From: Polytrichum commune
Lineage: Eukaryota > Streptophyta > Polytrichopsida > Polytrichales > Polytrichaceae
Direction: 5' to 3'
NCBI GenBank assembly: GCA_950295325.1
Contig: OX485806.1
Coordinates: 55,857,169-55,921,168, forward strand
DNA length: 64,000 nt
This document shows positions 33,846 to 44,641 of the stretch, piece after piece. The notes under the pieces were generated by a model, which saw only the letters and a program-made list of their open reading frames with translations, was not told where the DNA came from and did no database searches. Within the stretch, counting starts at the first letter, position 1; the number at the start of each line of letters is the position of its first letter. The translations under genes were made by a program, and so were the position numbers.

Positions 33846-34620
33846 TATAGATCATCTTAAGTCTCAATTGCAATCGCTCAACTTGACTATGTCTAAGCTA
33901 AAATTTTACTTTGCCTCTACCTTGAATAACTAAGATGAAGGTGTGAGCTTGAAGCTCTTGTATTCCAAAATGGTAAAGATACAAAGGACCTAGCTCTTGT
34001 GTAGCCTATTGACGTGAATAAGGTAAGGTGTTCTAAATCTAATCCTAATTTTATATATATTAAGAGGAAGTGCCTAACATGTGCCGCCCTCTTAATTATC
34101 ATATATTTAATTACTCTAAGAAAATGTAGATAGCTCTTCTGGACATCCTCGGAAAGAGCTCATATAATCCTCATCTTCTTTTACATTCAAAATCTGGAAG
34201 ATTGTAGCCTAAAATTTACATATGTAATATCTAGGTAAGGGAGGATCCTTAATGTTAACCAAAAAGTCATTTCTTGGCCCTTAATTACGTCCACCTCCGT
34301 TTTCATCACCTATGTGGCCTAGGCGAGTGTTTTACACCATGAAGCCCACTAATCCTAAGTGGCTTGCTATGTGGTTTACTAATTTCGGCCCTTTAACTTT
34401 ACGTAGTCACTAATTTAACTATCTTCACTAATTTGGTAACCGGTCCGTTGGCCTTCGTAAACCTCATTACATAATCCTTCTCCTATGGCGGTTTTGGTGA
34501 TTCTCCCTTTTTGTCATTGAGATTGTGGAGAACAGTTGGGATGTATACAAGGATAAAATTTGTGTTCCCGATAGCACGTGGGGCATGCCTTGATTGGCTT
34601 TGGAGATCGTGACCTTCTTT

Positions 34621-34990
34621 CACTTGTTCGGGCAGAATAATTTATGATCATATGTAGCATGTGACTTTGTGTAGTCATATTTTTGTTGACGTGTAATATG
34701 ACTATGCAAAATCATAATTTAACTGACGTGGCAGGCCACGTGGAATGTGACTGGTAGTTTTTTGACTACTTGTAGTCATGTTTTTATGGGCGTTGGTCAC
34801 ATTTTTTGCTGGATTGCGAGCAATATTTGACTACATGTAGTCACCTTCTTATTGATATGTATTACAAGGTATGACTTGTTAGAATGATATTTTAGGTGAC
34901 ATTGAATCATATTACGTGGTTGTGTGTGCACAATTGTGACTGGATTGAGTTAAATCAACTTTGCTTTCAGTCGTGAATGTCAGTCACATT
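34621..34990. repeat. Subterminal-repeat-like tract (left)
   Basis: TAGTCA, TGACTA and GTGACT motifs recur in both orientations, for example near 34665, 34750, 34780 and 34835. That density is typical of CACTA subterminal regions, where the element's own protein binds. The same motif set recurs at 39760-40050. Confidence 0.45.
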
Positions 34991-35289
34991 TTGCATACAT
35001 TCCAAGTAGTTACTACGCATTGAAATTGTGTATTATATGGTGTAGCATGTAAGAAAATATATTAATTCAAGTTTATATAAGTATGTACCAAGTTCACTTT
35101 GTATATTCACATCATGTACTTATTGGAGACACAATTTACACAGATAAATATGAATGAATTCAATGATATTTAGTAGTGAATATCTCAAAACATATCTAAA
35201 TGAGTCAATCTTTGACACATTTACAATGACACATTTTGGGGTTCAATTCCTCATTAATATGTGGACTACCTAACTATGAAAGCCTTGTT

Positions 35290-35649
35290 TCATTTATCTA
35301 GGGTTGCCTTGTGTGTTTCCATAGGCCACTTGGTGGTGGAGTTTAATGCATTTCCCAAACGCACCATCGGTAGGTCATCCTTGTTATTGTTGTCGTATAA
35401 CAACACTTCTTTCGCTTCTAAAATAATTGAGGATATGTTGACATATATGTTGCCCTCCTCAATGAGCCACCCGTGAAGTGTACCTTCTACAAGGCTCACA
35501 GTGACTCTATGAGCAACCACGTCTATTATGGCCTTGTTGTCCTCGTCCAAGTCATACAATTTGACCCCATGAAGGTGCGGCCTCCAACAGTTTTGGAGCA
35601 GCTTCCGGTATTTGCAACTATAGTCCATAGGATCGTTTTCAAAAAGCAA
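35290..35649 (-). pseudogene. CACTA-linked ORF fragment (DUF8039-like end)
   Basis: 119 residues, including DPMDYSCKYRKLLQNCW and then a region ending GNIYVNISSIILEAKEVLLY and LGNALNSTTKWPMET. The pattern of a V-V helix segment followed by xLGxAxxSxxxWPxE resembles a domain seen near the C-terminus of plant CACTA-associated ORFs (DUF8039 type). No start codon context or transposase core was found. The assignment is by eye and tentative. Confidence 0.35.
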
Positions 35650-35934
35650 GAATAAAAAATAAATGTCATCGTTAAGGTCTAACGGATCTCATTTTGGATA
35701 ATTTAAGATATTAGAGGGAGGGACAGTACCGTTGCAATTGTATTGCAATCGAATTGAAGACATCGAATTGAAAACTGTATGGAATAATGACTATAAGGAG
35801 TCACAAGAATTTTGACTTGGAGGAAGTTAAAACAATTATGAGCACTACAAGTTTGTGGATTTGTAACCCTAGCAAGAGCAAGACCGTTCTTTAGGTTTTT
35901 GCACCTCAACCAGTTTCTTTGAGTATAAGAGGTG

Positions 35935-36320
35935 ATGGTGTGTACTTGTAACTTTGTATTTGTACAATTGCAACCCTAGACTATCTCTACATTTGTAGTG
36001 AAAGTGAAGGTTTGCACCTGTCATCCTAAATTCTTTTTGCACTTATAACTTTGCATTTTTGCATTTGTAGATGAAGGTCAAGGTGTGCAGTGGTAACCCT
36101 ATACTCTTTCTACCAAGCAAGAGAACACATGTGCATTTGTAACCCTAGACTCATTCTGCCTTTGGATTATGTTGAAGGTGGAGGTGTGCACTTGTAACCG
36201 TACTCTCTCTACATCTGTAATTCTACAGTTGTGACCTTGTAACCCTAGACTTCAATATGCAAAACCTTTTTTTTCCGGCAGTGCGGAACCCAAAAGCACT
36301 GAGTCCTAAACCCTAAACAA
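35935..36320. repeat. Degenerate repeat with TGTAACCCTAGAC core
   Basis: The phrase TTGTAACCCTAGACT, or a close variant, occurs near 35970, 36095, 36137, 36195 and 36235, each with GTGTGCACTTG or CTCTTTCTAC nearby. At 36305-36318 there is an exact CCTAAACCCTAAAC, equal to plant telomere repeat or telo-box sequence. Confidence 0.5.
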
Positions 36321-36538
36321 CGATGCAATGCAAGGCCTCCAACAATGCAACAACCCGTGTTCTAGATAGCTTGTAACTTTAGGCATGTTGTGAATTATGG
36401 CCAAGGCATGCAATGACAAGAGAAACTCAAACACCTATGTGAGAAACTACACGTCCATATCTACCTGTTGCAATTGTATTGGCAACGACAAACGAAAGGA
36501 CAAACGGAAGGCCTTGCATGTGAGTTACATATCCGGGG

Positions 36539-38064
36539 TGTCAGCCCTAAACCCCCATCCTTGCTTGCGTCCTAGTCCAAGTGTGGGTCTAGAGTTCACA
36601 CGAATCCGTGTCAAAAATCATTACTCAATTTAAAAGAAGCTCTACTCTTTATTGTGGATCACAAGGTAATCAGTATTTAGAAATATTTCCCACCTTGTGT
36701 CCATTCCACACCCACATTAAACTAAGCCAAATACAAGGTCTACCCTTAACTTGCAACTCCAAAACATTTCCTTAGGTAACCAATTATCCTCCTAATCATA
36801 GCTTACGAATTTTCCTAAGCCCTAAGCCCCAAATCCCTAACTATTGCACCCTTAATACTCATCAACTAGCATTAAAATGATAACATTGGTTTATCACCTA
36901 ATGATCCAGCTAATTGCCCATTAATCCCAGCTACCTAACCTAATTACCTATCCCCAATTAAATTGTCCGGCCCTCAGTCTCCCACAGTCGGCCTTGATTG
37001 TGCGCTGTTCGGAGGCATTTACTGCCCGTCATCGCCCGTCATTTCCCCCCGTCACCCCAAGCGGTTGAGCCGGTCTACTAGTCGCTCCGGTAGTAGCCTG
37101 AGCTCCCCTCGGTAACCAGCCAAGCTCCCAATGTGGCTAAGCTTCGACCCCTGAGGTGAGCCACCTCTCTGATTCACCCCCTTGAGCTCCTCGCTAAGGC
37201 CTCGTTAGCTTGAATCGATCAGCACTCGGATGCGCCCTCCCTTCAGCTGGCTTGCTGATGGTTCCAAATTCGCAAATTCCAATCTCCGTGGAAATTCTGA
37301 TCCCTTCCTCATCCCCTGTTTCTCACTGAATGTTTCCCTGGATTCAAACTCTGTTTTTGAGCTTTATAAATTGATTTTGAATCCTCACCTCGTTTGGGCC
37401 AGAATGATTCTACCTCATACCGCAATCCCTCAACCTCCTATCCTCACATTAGTCAGCAGTTGCGGCCACAACCTCGGAAGCCTCCAAGCGCAGCTGTTTT
37501 CCCAGATTGCCTGATCCTACCTTCTTCCTGAATTGCACCCCCAACCTATCTAATGCCTTCGTCCATTAGTCTCCAACATGTCGTCCTGCAGCTGCCGTGG
37601 CAGCAATCCCTTCGAAGCCCTTCATCAAATCTCCCCAGCCTCTGCTCGGGGCCTCCTTTCAGCCCAGCCGCAACCCCCTTCACTCACATTGAGATAGAGC
37701 TCCCTTCCCCGACTCCCGACTCTCAACTGTCACCAGCCAAAAATCACTAGGGTACAGTCCTGTCTTACCCTTAACCACCAACCCCCCTACCTAATTCGAA
37801 CAACCACTCGCCTTACTCGGCAGTTCAAGCCCAACTCTAATTCAACATAGTATTTCACCTTTCAATTCTAAATCCTAATTAACATCCAGCCTAATCCTTT
37901 GGTAATACAATACTCTGCCCTAGCTAACTAGCCTAAATCCAATGATCAACTTATACTCAAAGTTCACTATGTTTATCTTTTGGATGTTTTAATAAAAAAA
38001 ACAAATCCTACTTTAGTAACTTCTAAGCCTAAACACACATAGGAGCACCTCATTTGGGTTCACA
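36539..38064. mobile_element. Solo LTR, family R2, perfect TSD
   Basis: Starts TGTCAGCCC and ends GGGTTCACA, 1526 bp. Flanks CGGGG (36534-36538) and CGGGG (38065-38069) are identical, which marks a clean insertion reduced to one LTR. ORFs at 37230-37514 and 37553-37750 are Pro/Ser-rich chance frames in the GC-rich interior. Confidence 0.85.
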
Positions 38065-38115
38065 CGGGGTCTTAAGGCCTCTTCAATTTTGTTCATGTGA
38101 GCGCTGGCAATCCTA

Positions 38116-38523
38116 CACAGGGAGGTCACTTCATTGTCAAGTTGACACCACGTGCGGACAAAGTTTGCTACCCCTATATTACATGCCATATATAATTTTA
38201 AAATTTATGATATTTTTTCTACATATACATAACCATTGATAGTATCTTTTGTATATTTTTTTGAAATTTTTAATCATCTTTATTTTTTTAATAAATGTTT
38301 TAGTTCAATTTTGTGTCATTCTAGTTAGAAATGGTATGTTTTATGAAAAAAACAAATCATCAAATTTAGTTACCACTTTTACATATGTCATAGGTACTGT
38401 GTATATCTACTCATGAAAAACATTTGATAAAATTTTGACCCATTTTGGTGGTGCAACTTACCAAAATAAGATTTTTTTTTGTCGCATGTGGTGTTCAACT
38501 TGACAATGGAGTGATCTACCCGT
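38116..38523. mobile_element. MITE of MULE type, 9-bp TSD
   Basis: A 408-bp unit with terminal inverted repeats of roughly 45 bases. The left inner part CATTGTCAAGTTGACACCAC pairs with the right GTGGTGTTCAACTTGACAATG. The 9-bp direct repeat GCAATCCTA flanks it at 38107-38115 and 38524-38532. Nine-base TSDs and long TIRs are the mark of Mutator-like elements. The interior is AT-rich and noncoding, so it is non-autonomous. Confidence 0.8.
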
Positions 38524-38752
38524 GCAATCCTAGCTCCTGCAACTTATGAGTATTCTCCTCAATGTTCTTATTGTGCAACCTCTTGTAGTCTGGAATCGCT
38601 GGCACCATGATTCTCTTCTTCGAGCATAAACGCCGAGCTTGAGAACTAAGCGTAGAAACACTCAAATGACAAAGAAAGAGACGACTAAATCTCTCGACGC
38701 CTGCCACAATAGCAAAGCCACCGGCAACCACGTGTTTGGCCGTTCTTCTTGT

Positions 38753-38825
38753 GAGTTATATGACTCCCTTGAGTCATATGACTCCCTTGAGTCATATGAC
38801 TCCTTACAATTATATGACTGCCCCA
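38753..38825. repeat. 18-bp tandem palindrome repeat
   Basis: The 14-bp palindrome GAGTCATATGACTC occurs exactly at 38771-38784 and 38789-38802, with a one-base variant at 38753-38766, joined by CCTT-type spacers (period 18). Decayed copies follow near 38812 and 38870. Each unit carries TGAGTCA, the GCN4/bZIP-type site. Confidence 0.75.
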
Positions 38826-39759
38826 AGTTATAGGACTCCCCCCTCGTGTAAAGCACCCTAGTTATATGACTGCGTACATGTGAGCAGTCCATGCTTGTAA
38901 GGTATTCTCAAAACACAATTTGACCTAAAACGAATACTGGTTCACTCCATAGGATGGTCCAAAGCGTGAAGCATCTACAATTATGGCAAGAAGAAGAGAT
39001 TCAAACCGATGCCATGTGATTATCTTGGTACCCATGTCCTAGCATTAAATGTGTGGGAGGGAAAATCCTCAATTGTGTTTAAAATACTACGACTCAAACC
39101 TTGACTGACTCCCTAGCCAAGACAAACCATTGTATACATGAAATTTTGCTAGATATATATTTTACATGTACATATTTAATACAATATTGTCTTGGCCACA
39201 TAACACACACATTAATTTCATCCTCTCTTCCAAATGCACGCTCATGTATTTATTAACTTCTACATCATGTACACAATAAATAAAATTGACAAGCCAAAGG
39301 TACATGGGAATCCCCGTTCAAACTTTCTAGGATGATCACATGGCTCTTTCTAATATTTATATTTAGACATTGGACCATTAAATCCTAAAATTGTTTTACA
39401 TGCATATGAAAAACAAATAAAGCAATCCCCTTTTGAATAGGATGTGCCAAAATTGCACCCAATCATTGTCTTTTGGAAATAACTACTTTATATATTCCTC
39501 CCCAATTTCTCCCTAGGTAGATTAAAAAATCAATCAATTAATTAATTTGAAAATAAGCATGGGAAAATCCTAATTTCCATTACCCAACTCATTACTGGTC
39601 ATACCATACAACAGAAAATACTCACCTTTAAACACAATTGTCATTATTAAATAAAAACCCCAAAACTTAATACTAAATAATGATTCATGGGGCAACAATA
39701 CAAAAGGCCCGTCTAAGGCAACCTACATTTTCTTGGGTTGCCCAAAAAAGGAGAAAAAA
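38826..39759. other. No recognised gene
   Basis: AT-rich sequence inside the presumed CACTA element. No domain and no clear repeat are recognised apart from decayed TATGACT units up to about 38880. Confidence 0.4.
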
Positions 39760-40050
39760 TGACTACTTTGAAAACATGACTGTAGAATATGACTCATGCA
39801 AAAATGTAACTACCAAATATGATAAGGGGTTCGCCAGACACGTTCCCACTTGTTCCCTATGAAGGCATAAGATTTTTCCAAAGGTCATATATGGTACATT
39901 TGTCAAATGTGACAGTGCTAGATGACTACAAGTCATATTTTTGAATTTGCCCCCCCAAAGGTTTTGGCCTCCAAGAATGTGACATCCATCAGTCACCAAT
40001 CATCCATAGTCACATTTTCCAAGTCACAAAATAATCGATCTGTTGTAGTG
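39760..40050 (-). repeat. CACTA-type right terminus and subterminal repeats
   Basis: The outer 32 bases read inward on the minus strand start CACTACAACAGATCG. Motifs GTGAC, TGACTACA and TAGTCA recur through the tract. Just inside lies a run of C (39950-39956). Confidence 0.55.
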
Positions 40051-41524
40051 AATGGTAGCCACTTGAATCTCCATTTATATAAAATTAGTTGATAATGATT
40101 ATTTTATCAATTGTGCAAGTTTGTGGGTGACCTAAACAATTAAAATATTTTCTTGGGACTATTGTCTCATAAAATTTGTGAATGATTGACATACCAATGC
40201 ATATGTGATGAGATGAAAAAACTCAACAAATGAGTGAATTTACTAAATATGCGACTATGAAAAAATTGAGTGTTTGGGAGTAATTGTAATCGATAGTCTA
40301 AATTATAGGATAATCATCCAAAAACATATGGTAATGATTGTCACCATTGATTAAAGAATGAAACCTTTTAAAGTTGTCATTAAGAAGTAAATGCATGATT
40401 GTTAAAATAGTATAAAGTGATCAAGAAAAATCTCATAGTGGTTGTGATGATTTGGCATACATAATTTAAGATTAATTGTATGAAAGAAGTACAAAGAATA
40501 TCTAGCAAGAAAACATATTGTCTCAAGTATACAAACTATAATGATTCCAATATGCCATTACATTTGATGAAGTAAATTCATGTCTTACAATAATATTATA
40601 AGAATAACGAATTAATCCAAACCCACATCGGTATAAATGATAGTATAATTACATTGAAAAATAATCAATGAAGAAAGAGAATCCTAAAAAAATATAGCAT
40701 TACACTTCAAGTTACATTCAAAATGATTAATTAATTTGAAATTATTGTTTGTCCCAAAGTGCCCTTGGCTTTGATAAAAAGACTAAAATGGAATACTATA
40801 TGCAAGGTTATTGACCATGGTTGTGTCTGGATTTTTGCACCGCACTTGATTTCATTAAAATGAACTCACTAACAAACTATTGAATGTAGAAATAATGTGA
40901 AATAAGAAACGACCACAATCGCATGTATTTTTGTCAAGAGATTGTTGATCTTTATCTTGCTGCTAACCACTATTATCATATCAAACTTATAATAAGTTGA
41001 AATTAACATATTTATCCAAAAATATATACTTATTTTTGACACCTAAAGGATATCAAAATTGTCTTTTAAGTTTTTTCAAGTGTTTTTATAACAAAAAACC
41101 TAACTACAATCGGCCATGAGCAACATTTGTGTTTTTCACTGGTTCACCAAGTTGGATAAGATGATGCAAAAATTTATCAAATCATCCTTGCAATTTCAAT
41201 AGAAGAAAATATGCAACATGTTGAGATCGCCTTCAAATCTCAACCTTAAATGGTGTAACCTGCTACTCACTGACTTACATTATTTTATAATTTAGGAGAT
41301 TAGGTTGGCCCACAAGCCATTATTTAGTTCTTATTTCCATATGTTTCTAAGTATTTGTACATATCTACTAATTACTTAGACCTTTACACTTTAACCCAAT
41401 AATGTGTTTTTTAGGATTTTATTACCTATCGTTTTGAATTTCAAAAAGTCATAACCTCCAACTCCCAAATAATTTGAGGTGATTTCAAGTCTTTTTTATG
41501 TCGTCTAATAATAATAACATCAGT
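40051..41524. repeat. AT-rich spacer with a reversed copy of the 3.8-4.0 kb repeat
   Basis: Bases about 40755-40960, read on the minus strand, match 3830-4010 as described there. The rest is AT-rich with no recognised content up to the truncated R1 LTR. Confidence 0.5.
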
Positions 41525-42212
41525 GAAAGGTGTGAGCTAGGAGATATGGCAATTTGACTGGGGCGCTGCCTAGGGAAAGCCCCTAGGACAACAGTGACCT
41601 GGGAGTGGCACATGGGACCGCCTTGGTTTGAACATGCATAACTTCCTCAATACTTTCCTAAATAAGCAATGATGAGTCTATCGGCATCTACGCAAAGAGG
41701 AAATGTCAATAAAGTGGTTGTTTGATGCATCAAAGATTATGGGAATAAGTTATGATGGTTTTAAGCTGCTGGGGGCTTCTAGCCCCCGCGGCTAAGGAAA
41801 AACGTCTATTTGGCCCCAACCCTTAGGAGAGAGAAAACATTTCTTGACATTGGGGTAGAGACTTTGCCCAAAGTCCTAGAGGCTTATATGGGTGAGGCGG
41901 CTTAGCCGACCGACCCCACCCAGAGCATACTTGGCAACTATGCTTCAGGTTGTTGTAGTGTTGTTTTGACAACACGATGATCAACTCAAGAGTGGACTTC
42001 CATGGATGGAAGTCCACATCTTACCATTGGTTTCTTACTAAGGGGAGAGTCCTAAATGTATGTGTAGGAGGGTTTGGTTACCAAACCATGAGCTTGGAGG
42101 TCCGCGGTATGTAGAGCTAACTATGCTTGTGTGTGGGATGTGCAAGTTAACGATTGTGGCACTTGCTAGAGTTGGGTACTGGTCAAAATAAGTTAAAGAA
42201 AACTAGCAAAGG
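41525..42212 (+). repeat. R1 5' LTR, left-truncated
   Basis: Matches the reverse complement of the solo R1 LTRs from GTGTGAGCTAGGAGATATGG to the terminal GCTAGCAAAGGTTGCTACACA. The first 300 or so bases, with the TGTCGC end, are lost or too diverged. It ends at the PBS. Confidence 0.75.
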
Positions 42213-42224
42213 TTGCTACACATG
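42213..42224 (+). other. Primer-binding site, initiator tRNA-Met
   Basis: TGGTATCAGAGC, a full 12-base match to the plant initiator tRNA-Met complement, placed directly after the LTR. It sets the coding orientation of family R1. Confidence 0.9.
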
Positions 42225-42271
42225 GTATCAGAGCAGGGTTCTAATCTTTGAACTAGCATTTAGAAGGTGAA

Positions 42272-43080
42272 ATGGCTATCAAACGTGCGAGTGACGATGG
42301 TGAGCCCAGGGGTTCCAAAAAATTGCGATGTTCAAAACGGAACAAGGATCATGGCCAAAGGAATTTTAACCCCGCCATTGATTCTAATGACAATGATGGG
42401 GATGATGGAGCAATGGGGGAGGAAGTAGATGAGTCCCTTGAGAGGGATCTTGCAAGCTTTGAAAAAAATTTGGAGGCTAGATTACCAAATGCACCTATAA
42501 GCTTGGAAGGTGGTAATGTTGGACTACAACTCCATTCCAAAATGGTTGAGTTCCTAGACTCTGTCAATCAAGAACTCAAGCATGGCAAAGACAACAGAAC
42601 CCGGCAAGATAAAATTATCGAGCTCCTTATATTGCAAGGTGTTAGGCCTTCTTCTTTGACAAAGAAATTGGCCTAGGTAAACATGCCAAATGCCTATTTG
42701 GGGCTTGGTTAAGTAAAAAATGGCCAAAGAATTTTACTACTATGATGTCCAAAGGCCCAAGGACAACTACTACAATAAGGTTTTATAATGATGATTTTTT
42801 TACAAGATCATGCGCTTCAATGATGGACGAGCAAGATGTATGTCCCGAGGCAAAGAACGCAAGAAGTTTGGGCCATCAAACCAATATAAAAGACAAGCCA
42901 ATGGGGCAACTCCCAACAAAGGTGGCTACGATAAAGGAAACCACCTAAATTTTGAAACAAAGGCGGTGATATGAAGGATAAGTAGTGTGACAAATATTGC
43001 AAATTTGGTCATTTTCAAGCAGCGTGCCTCGGCAACAAGGTGAGTGTCAAAGCAATCATGTTTGTGCCACCAGTTAAATA
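42272..43080 (+). pseudogene. Gypsy gag remnant
   Basis: The ORF 42272-42676 (134 residues) starts MAIKRASDDGEPRGSKKLRC, a basic N-terminus, then an acidic stretch DSNDNDGDDGAMGEEVDESL and ISLEGGNVGLQLHSKMVEFL. It matches the minus-strand gag at 62471-62773 (MSLENGDAGLKFQLKMLEFI). After frame changes a zinc knuckle is readable near 42990-43030, as CDKYCKFGHFQAAC. In C-x2-C-x4-H-x4-C spacing the second Cys is Tyr, a one-base TGT to TAT change. Confidence 0.75.
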
Positions 43081-43114
43081 CTAAAAGGTGGCTTTGTAGC
43101 CAAGGCTAGTAGTC

Positions 43115-43573
43115 TTAAGCCAAGGCCAAGTCTTTTGTACCTTAAGATCAACATCAATGGTTAAAATGTCTTCTGTTTGGTTGACACAGGGGCAACGCAC
43201 TCCTTTATGAGTCTGAAGCTCGCAAAGGTGTTGGGCTTGCCAATGCGTAAAGCAGGCAAACTGCAAAAAATAACGAGGTGGCGTTGAATATGAACTTGAG
43301 GTGTTGGACGTTTGAGTTTTAGAAGAATTTCACACTTTGTAAAATAGATGAGGTGGACCTTTTTATGTGGGAAACCTTCTTAGATACTCACACGGTGGAT
43401 GTGAGGCGCAAACTGGTGTGGCTTGTGGTGTGTTGTGATGGCAAAGAGGTGATTTTGAAGTCGACGAGGATTCCTATGGCGGGAGGAGGTAATTTGGTCT
43501 CGATAGACCAAATGACCAATGAACAAATGATGGTGGTGGTCCGAATGGAGAAACTACCAAGAATTCACACATA
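43115..43573 (+). pseudogene. Gypsy protease and PR-RT linker remnant
   Basis: Reads LYLKINING, one stop, then NVFCLVDTGATHSFMSLKLA. The DTGA active site (43183-43194) is intact. After a frame change the ORF 43353-43573 continues with WLVVCCDGKEVILK and SIDQMTNEQMMVVVRMEKL, which matches the minus-strand piece at 61248-61481 (AIDQMENEQIMIVVRLEQL). This confirms that both belong to one family. Confidence 0.75.
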
Positions 43574-44215
43574 GGCTAGGAACTATGGCCTATGTACTTC
43601 GCAAATGTACTTGCCAGGAAACAAGGTAACTATCAAAAACAACTATCCGCTACCTCAAATTGATGATCATTTTGACTGGTTGGTGGGGGTGAAATTTTTT
43701 CACTTGTATAGACTTAAAAACAGAGTACTACCAAATTTGAATCGTGGATGAAAATGTGCAAAAGATGGCGTGCCGCACAAGATATGGATCTTATGAGTTT
43801 TGGTGATGTCATTATGGTTTTTTAATGCACCATTGATATTGACAACCCTTATGAACACCATCTTTCAAGAAGAGATGGAAAACTTTGTGATAGTCTACAT
43901 TAATGACATCTTGGTGTATTCCAAGATGACGGAGGAGCATGCACGACACCTTGACGAGGTGCTTCGAAAGCTAATTGATAATATGTTGTATGCCAACGGG
44001 ATAAAAAGTGAGTTTGCTCAACAAGAGATTGAGGTCTTGGGCCATGTGGTGACAATAGATGGAATTAACCCAGACATAAAAAGGGTAAAGACAATCCAAG
44101 AATGGAACCGGCTGTCGGTTCAAAAAGGACCTAGATCCTTCCTTGGCCTAGCCAACTACTACTGCTCATTCATTCAAGATTTTTCTAAGTATATTTGCCT
44201 TTGTCCGACTTGTTA
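43574..44215 (+). pseudogene. Gypsy reverse transcriptase remnant
   Basis: Starts with NYPLPQIDDHF near 43650. It includes FFNAPLILTTLMNTIFQEEM, then the active-site position YIND (43896-43907) followed by ILVYSK, then EIEVLGHVVTIDGINPDIKR and SFLGLANYYCSFIQDFSKY. The catalytic motif should be Y-x-DD; its first Asp is Asn. The part before 43800 is frameshifted. Confidence 0.8.
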
Positions 44216-44636
44216 AAGAAGGGGGTATCCCAAGAATGGGATGAACTTTGTTTCCAAGCCTTTCAGAGCTTAAGAGCAAGTTGTCATCGTTGCCCGTGCT
44301 TGAGTTCCCGAAGTTTGTCAAGGTTTTTTAGGAGCATACGAATGCAAATGATTTTGCCATTGGCGGAGTGTTCATATAAGATGGATGGCCCATTGCTTAT
44401 GAGAGCAAAAAACTTGATGGTTTTCAATGGATATGGCCAACTCATGAAAAAAACTTTTTATCGTTTTGCATTGCTTGAAGACGCGGAAACACTATTGGGG
44501 TTGTACAAGACCAAGGTTTACAGGGACAATGTGTTCTTGAAATAATTTGAGACACAAATGCAAATGGACACCAAACCATTGTGATGGCCCGATACCTTGG
44601 CGTTTATGAATGTGGAGTTGATCCACAAACTATACC
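44216..44636 (+). pseudogene. Gypsy RNase H remnant
   Basis: Out-of-frame pieces give WDELCFQAFQSL, a FVKVF-EHTNANDFAIGGV-like stretch near 44320-44365, YESKKLDGF near 44397 and an EFPTHEKN-like stretch near 44440. This is the order of a gypsy RNase H with its usual VxTDASDxAIGGVL pattern altered. It is cut at 44637-44641 by the target site of the solo LTR. Confidence 0.65.
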
Positions 44637-44641
44637 GTGAT

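Larger units (their letters stand above)
31761..34200 (-). mobile_element. Presumed LTR or leader of unknown retroelement, copy 2
   Basis: Sequence upstream, on the minus strand, of the tRNA-Arg-like PBS. The part next to the PBS matches the equivalent part of copy 1 (1340-1441). The rest is AT-rich and largely made of degenerate tandem repeats. The outer LTR end was not found, so the span is approximate. Confidence 0.4.
34621..40050. mobile_element. Probable CACTA-type DNA transposon, nested by other elements
   Basis: The right end is convincing: read inward on the minus strand it starts CACTACAACAGATCG, a CACTA-type terminus, with subterminal GTGACTT/TAGTCA motifs back to about 39760. A similar motif-rich tract lies at 34640-34990, and CACTTGTTCGGGCAG at 34621 may be a decayed left end. 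An ORF inside (35290-35649, minus) resembles a C-terminal domain common in CACTA-linked plant ORFs. A solo LTR and a MITE lie inside. No 3-bp TSD matches (TTT versus AAT), so the left limit is uncertain. Confidence 0.4.

Noticed and set aside
36305-36318. Chromosome end or true telomere
   Set aside because: Only two exact telomere units occur, flanked by diverged repeat and an LTR insertion.
38662-38892. ORF encoding repeated ESYDSR units as a repeat protein
   Set aside because: The repeat is a palindromic 18-bp microsatellite that gives open frames on both strands; no gene context.
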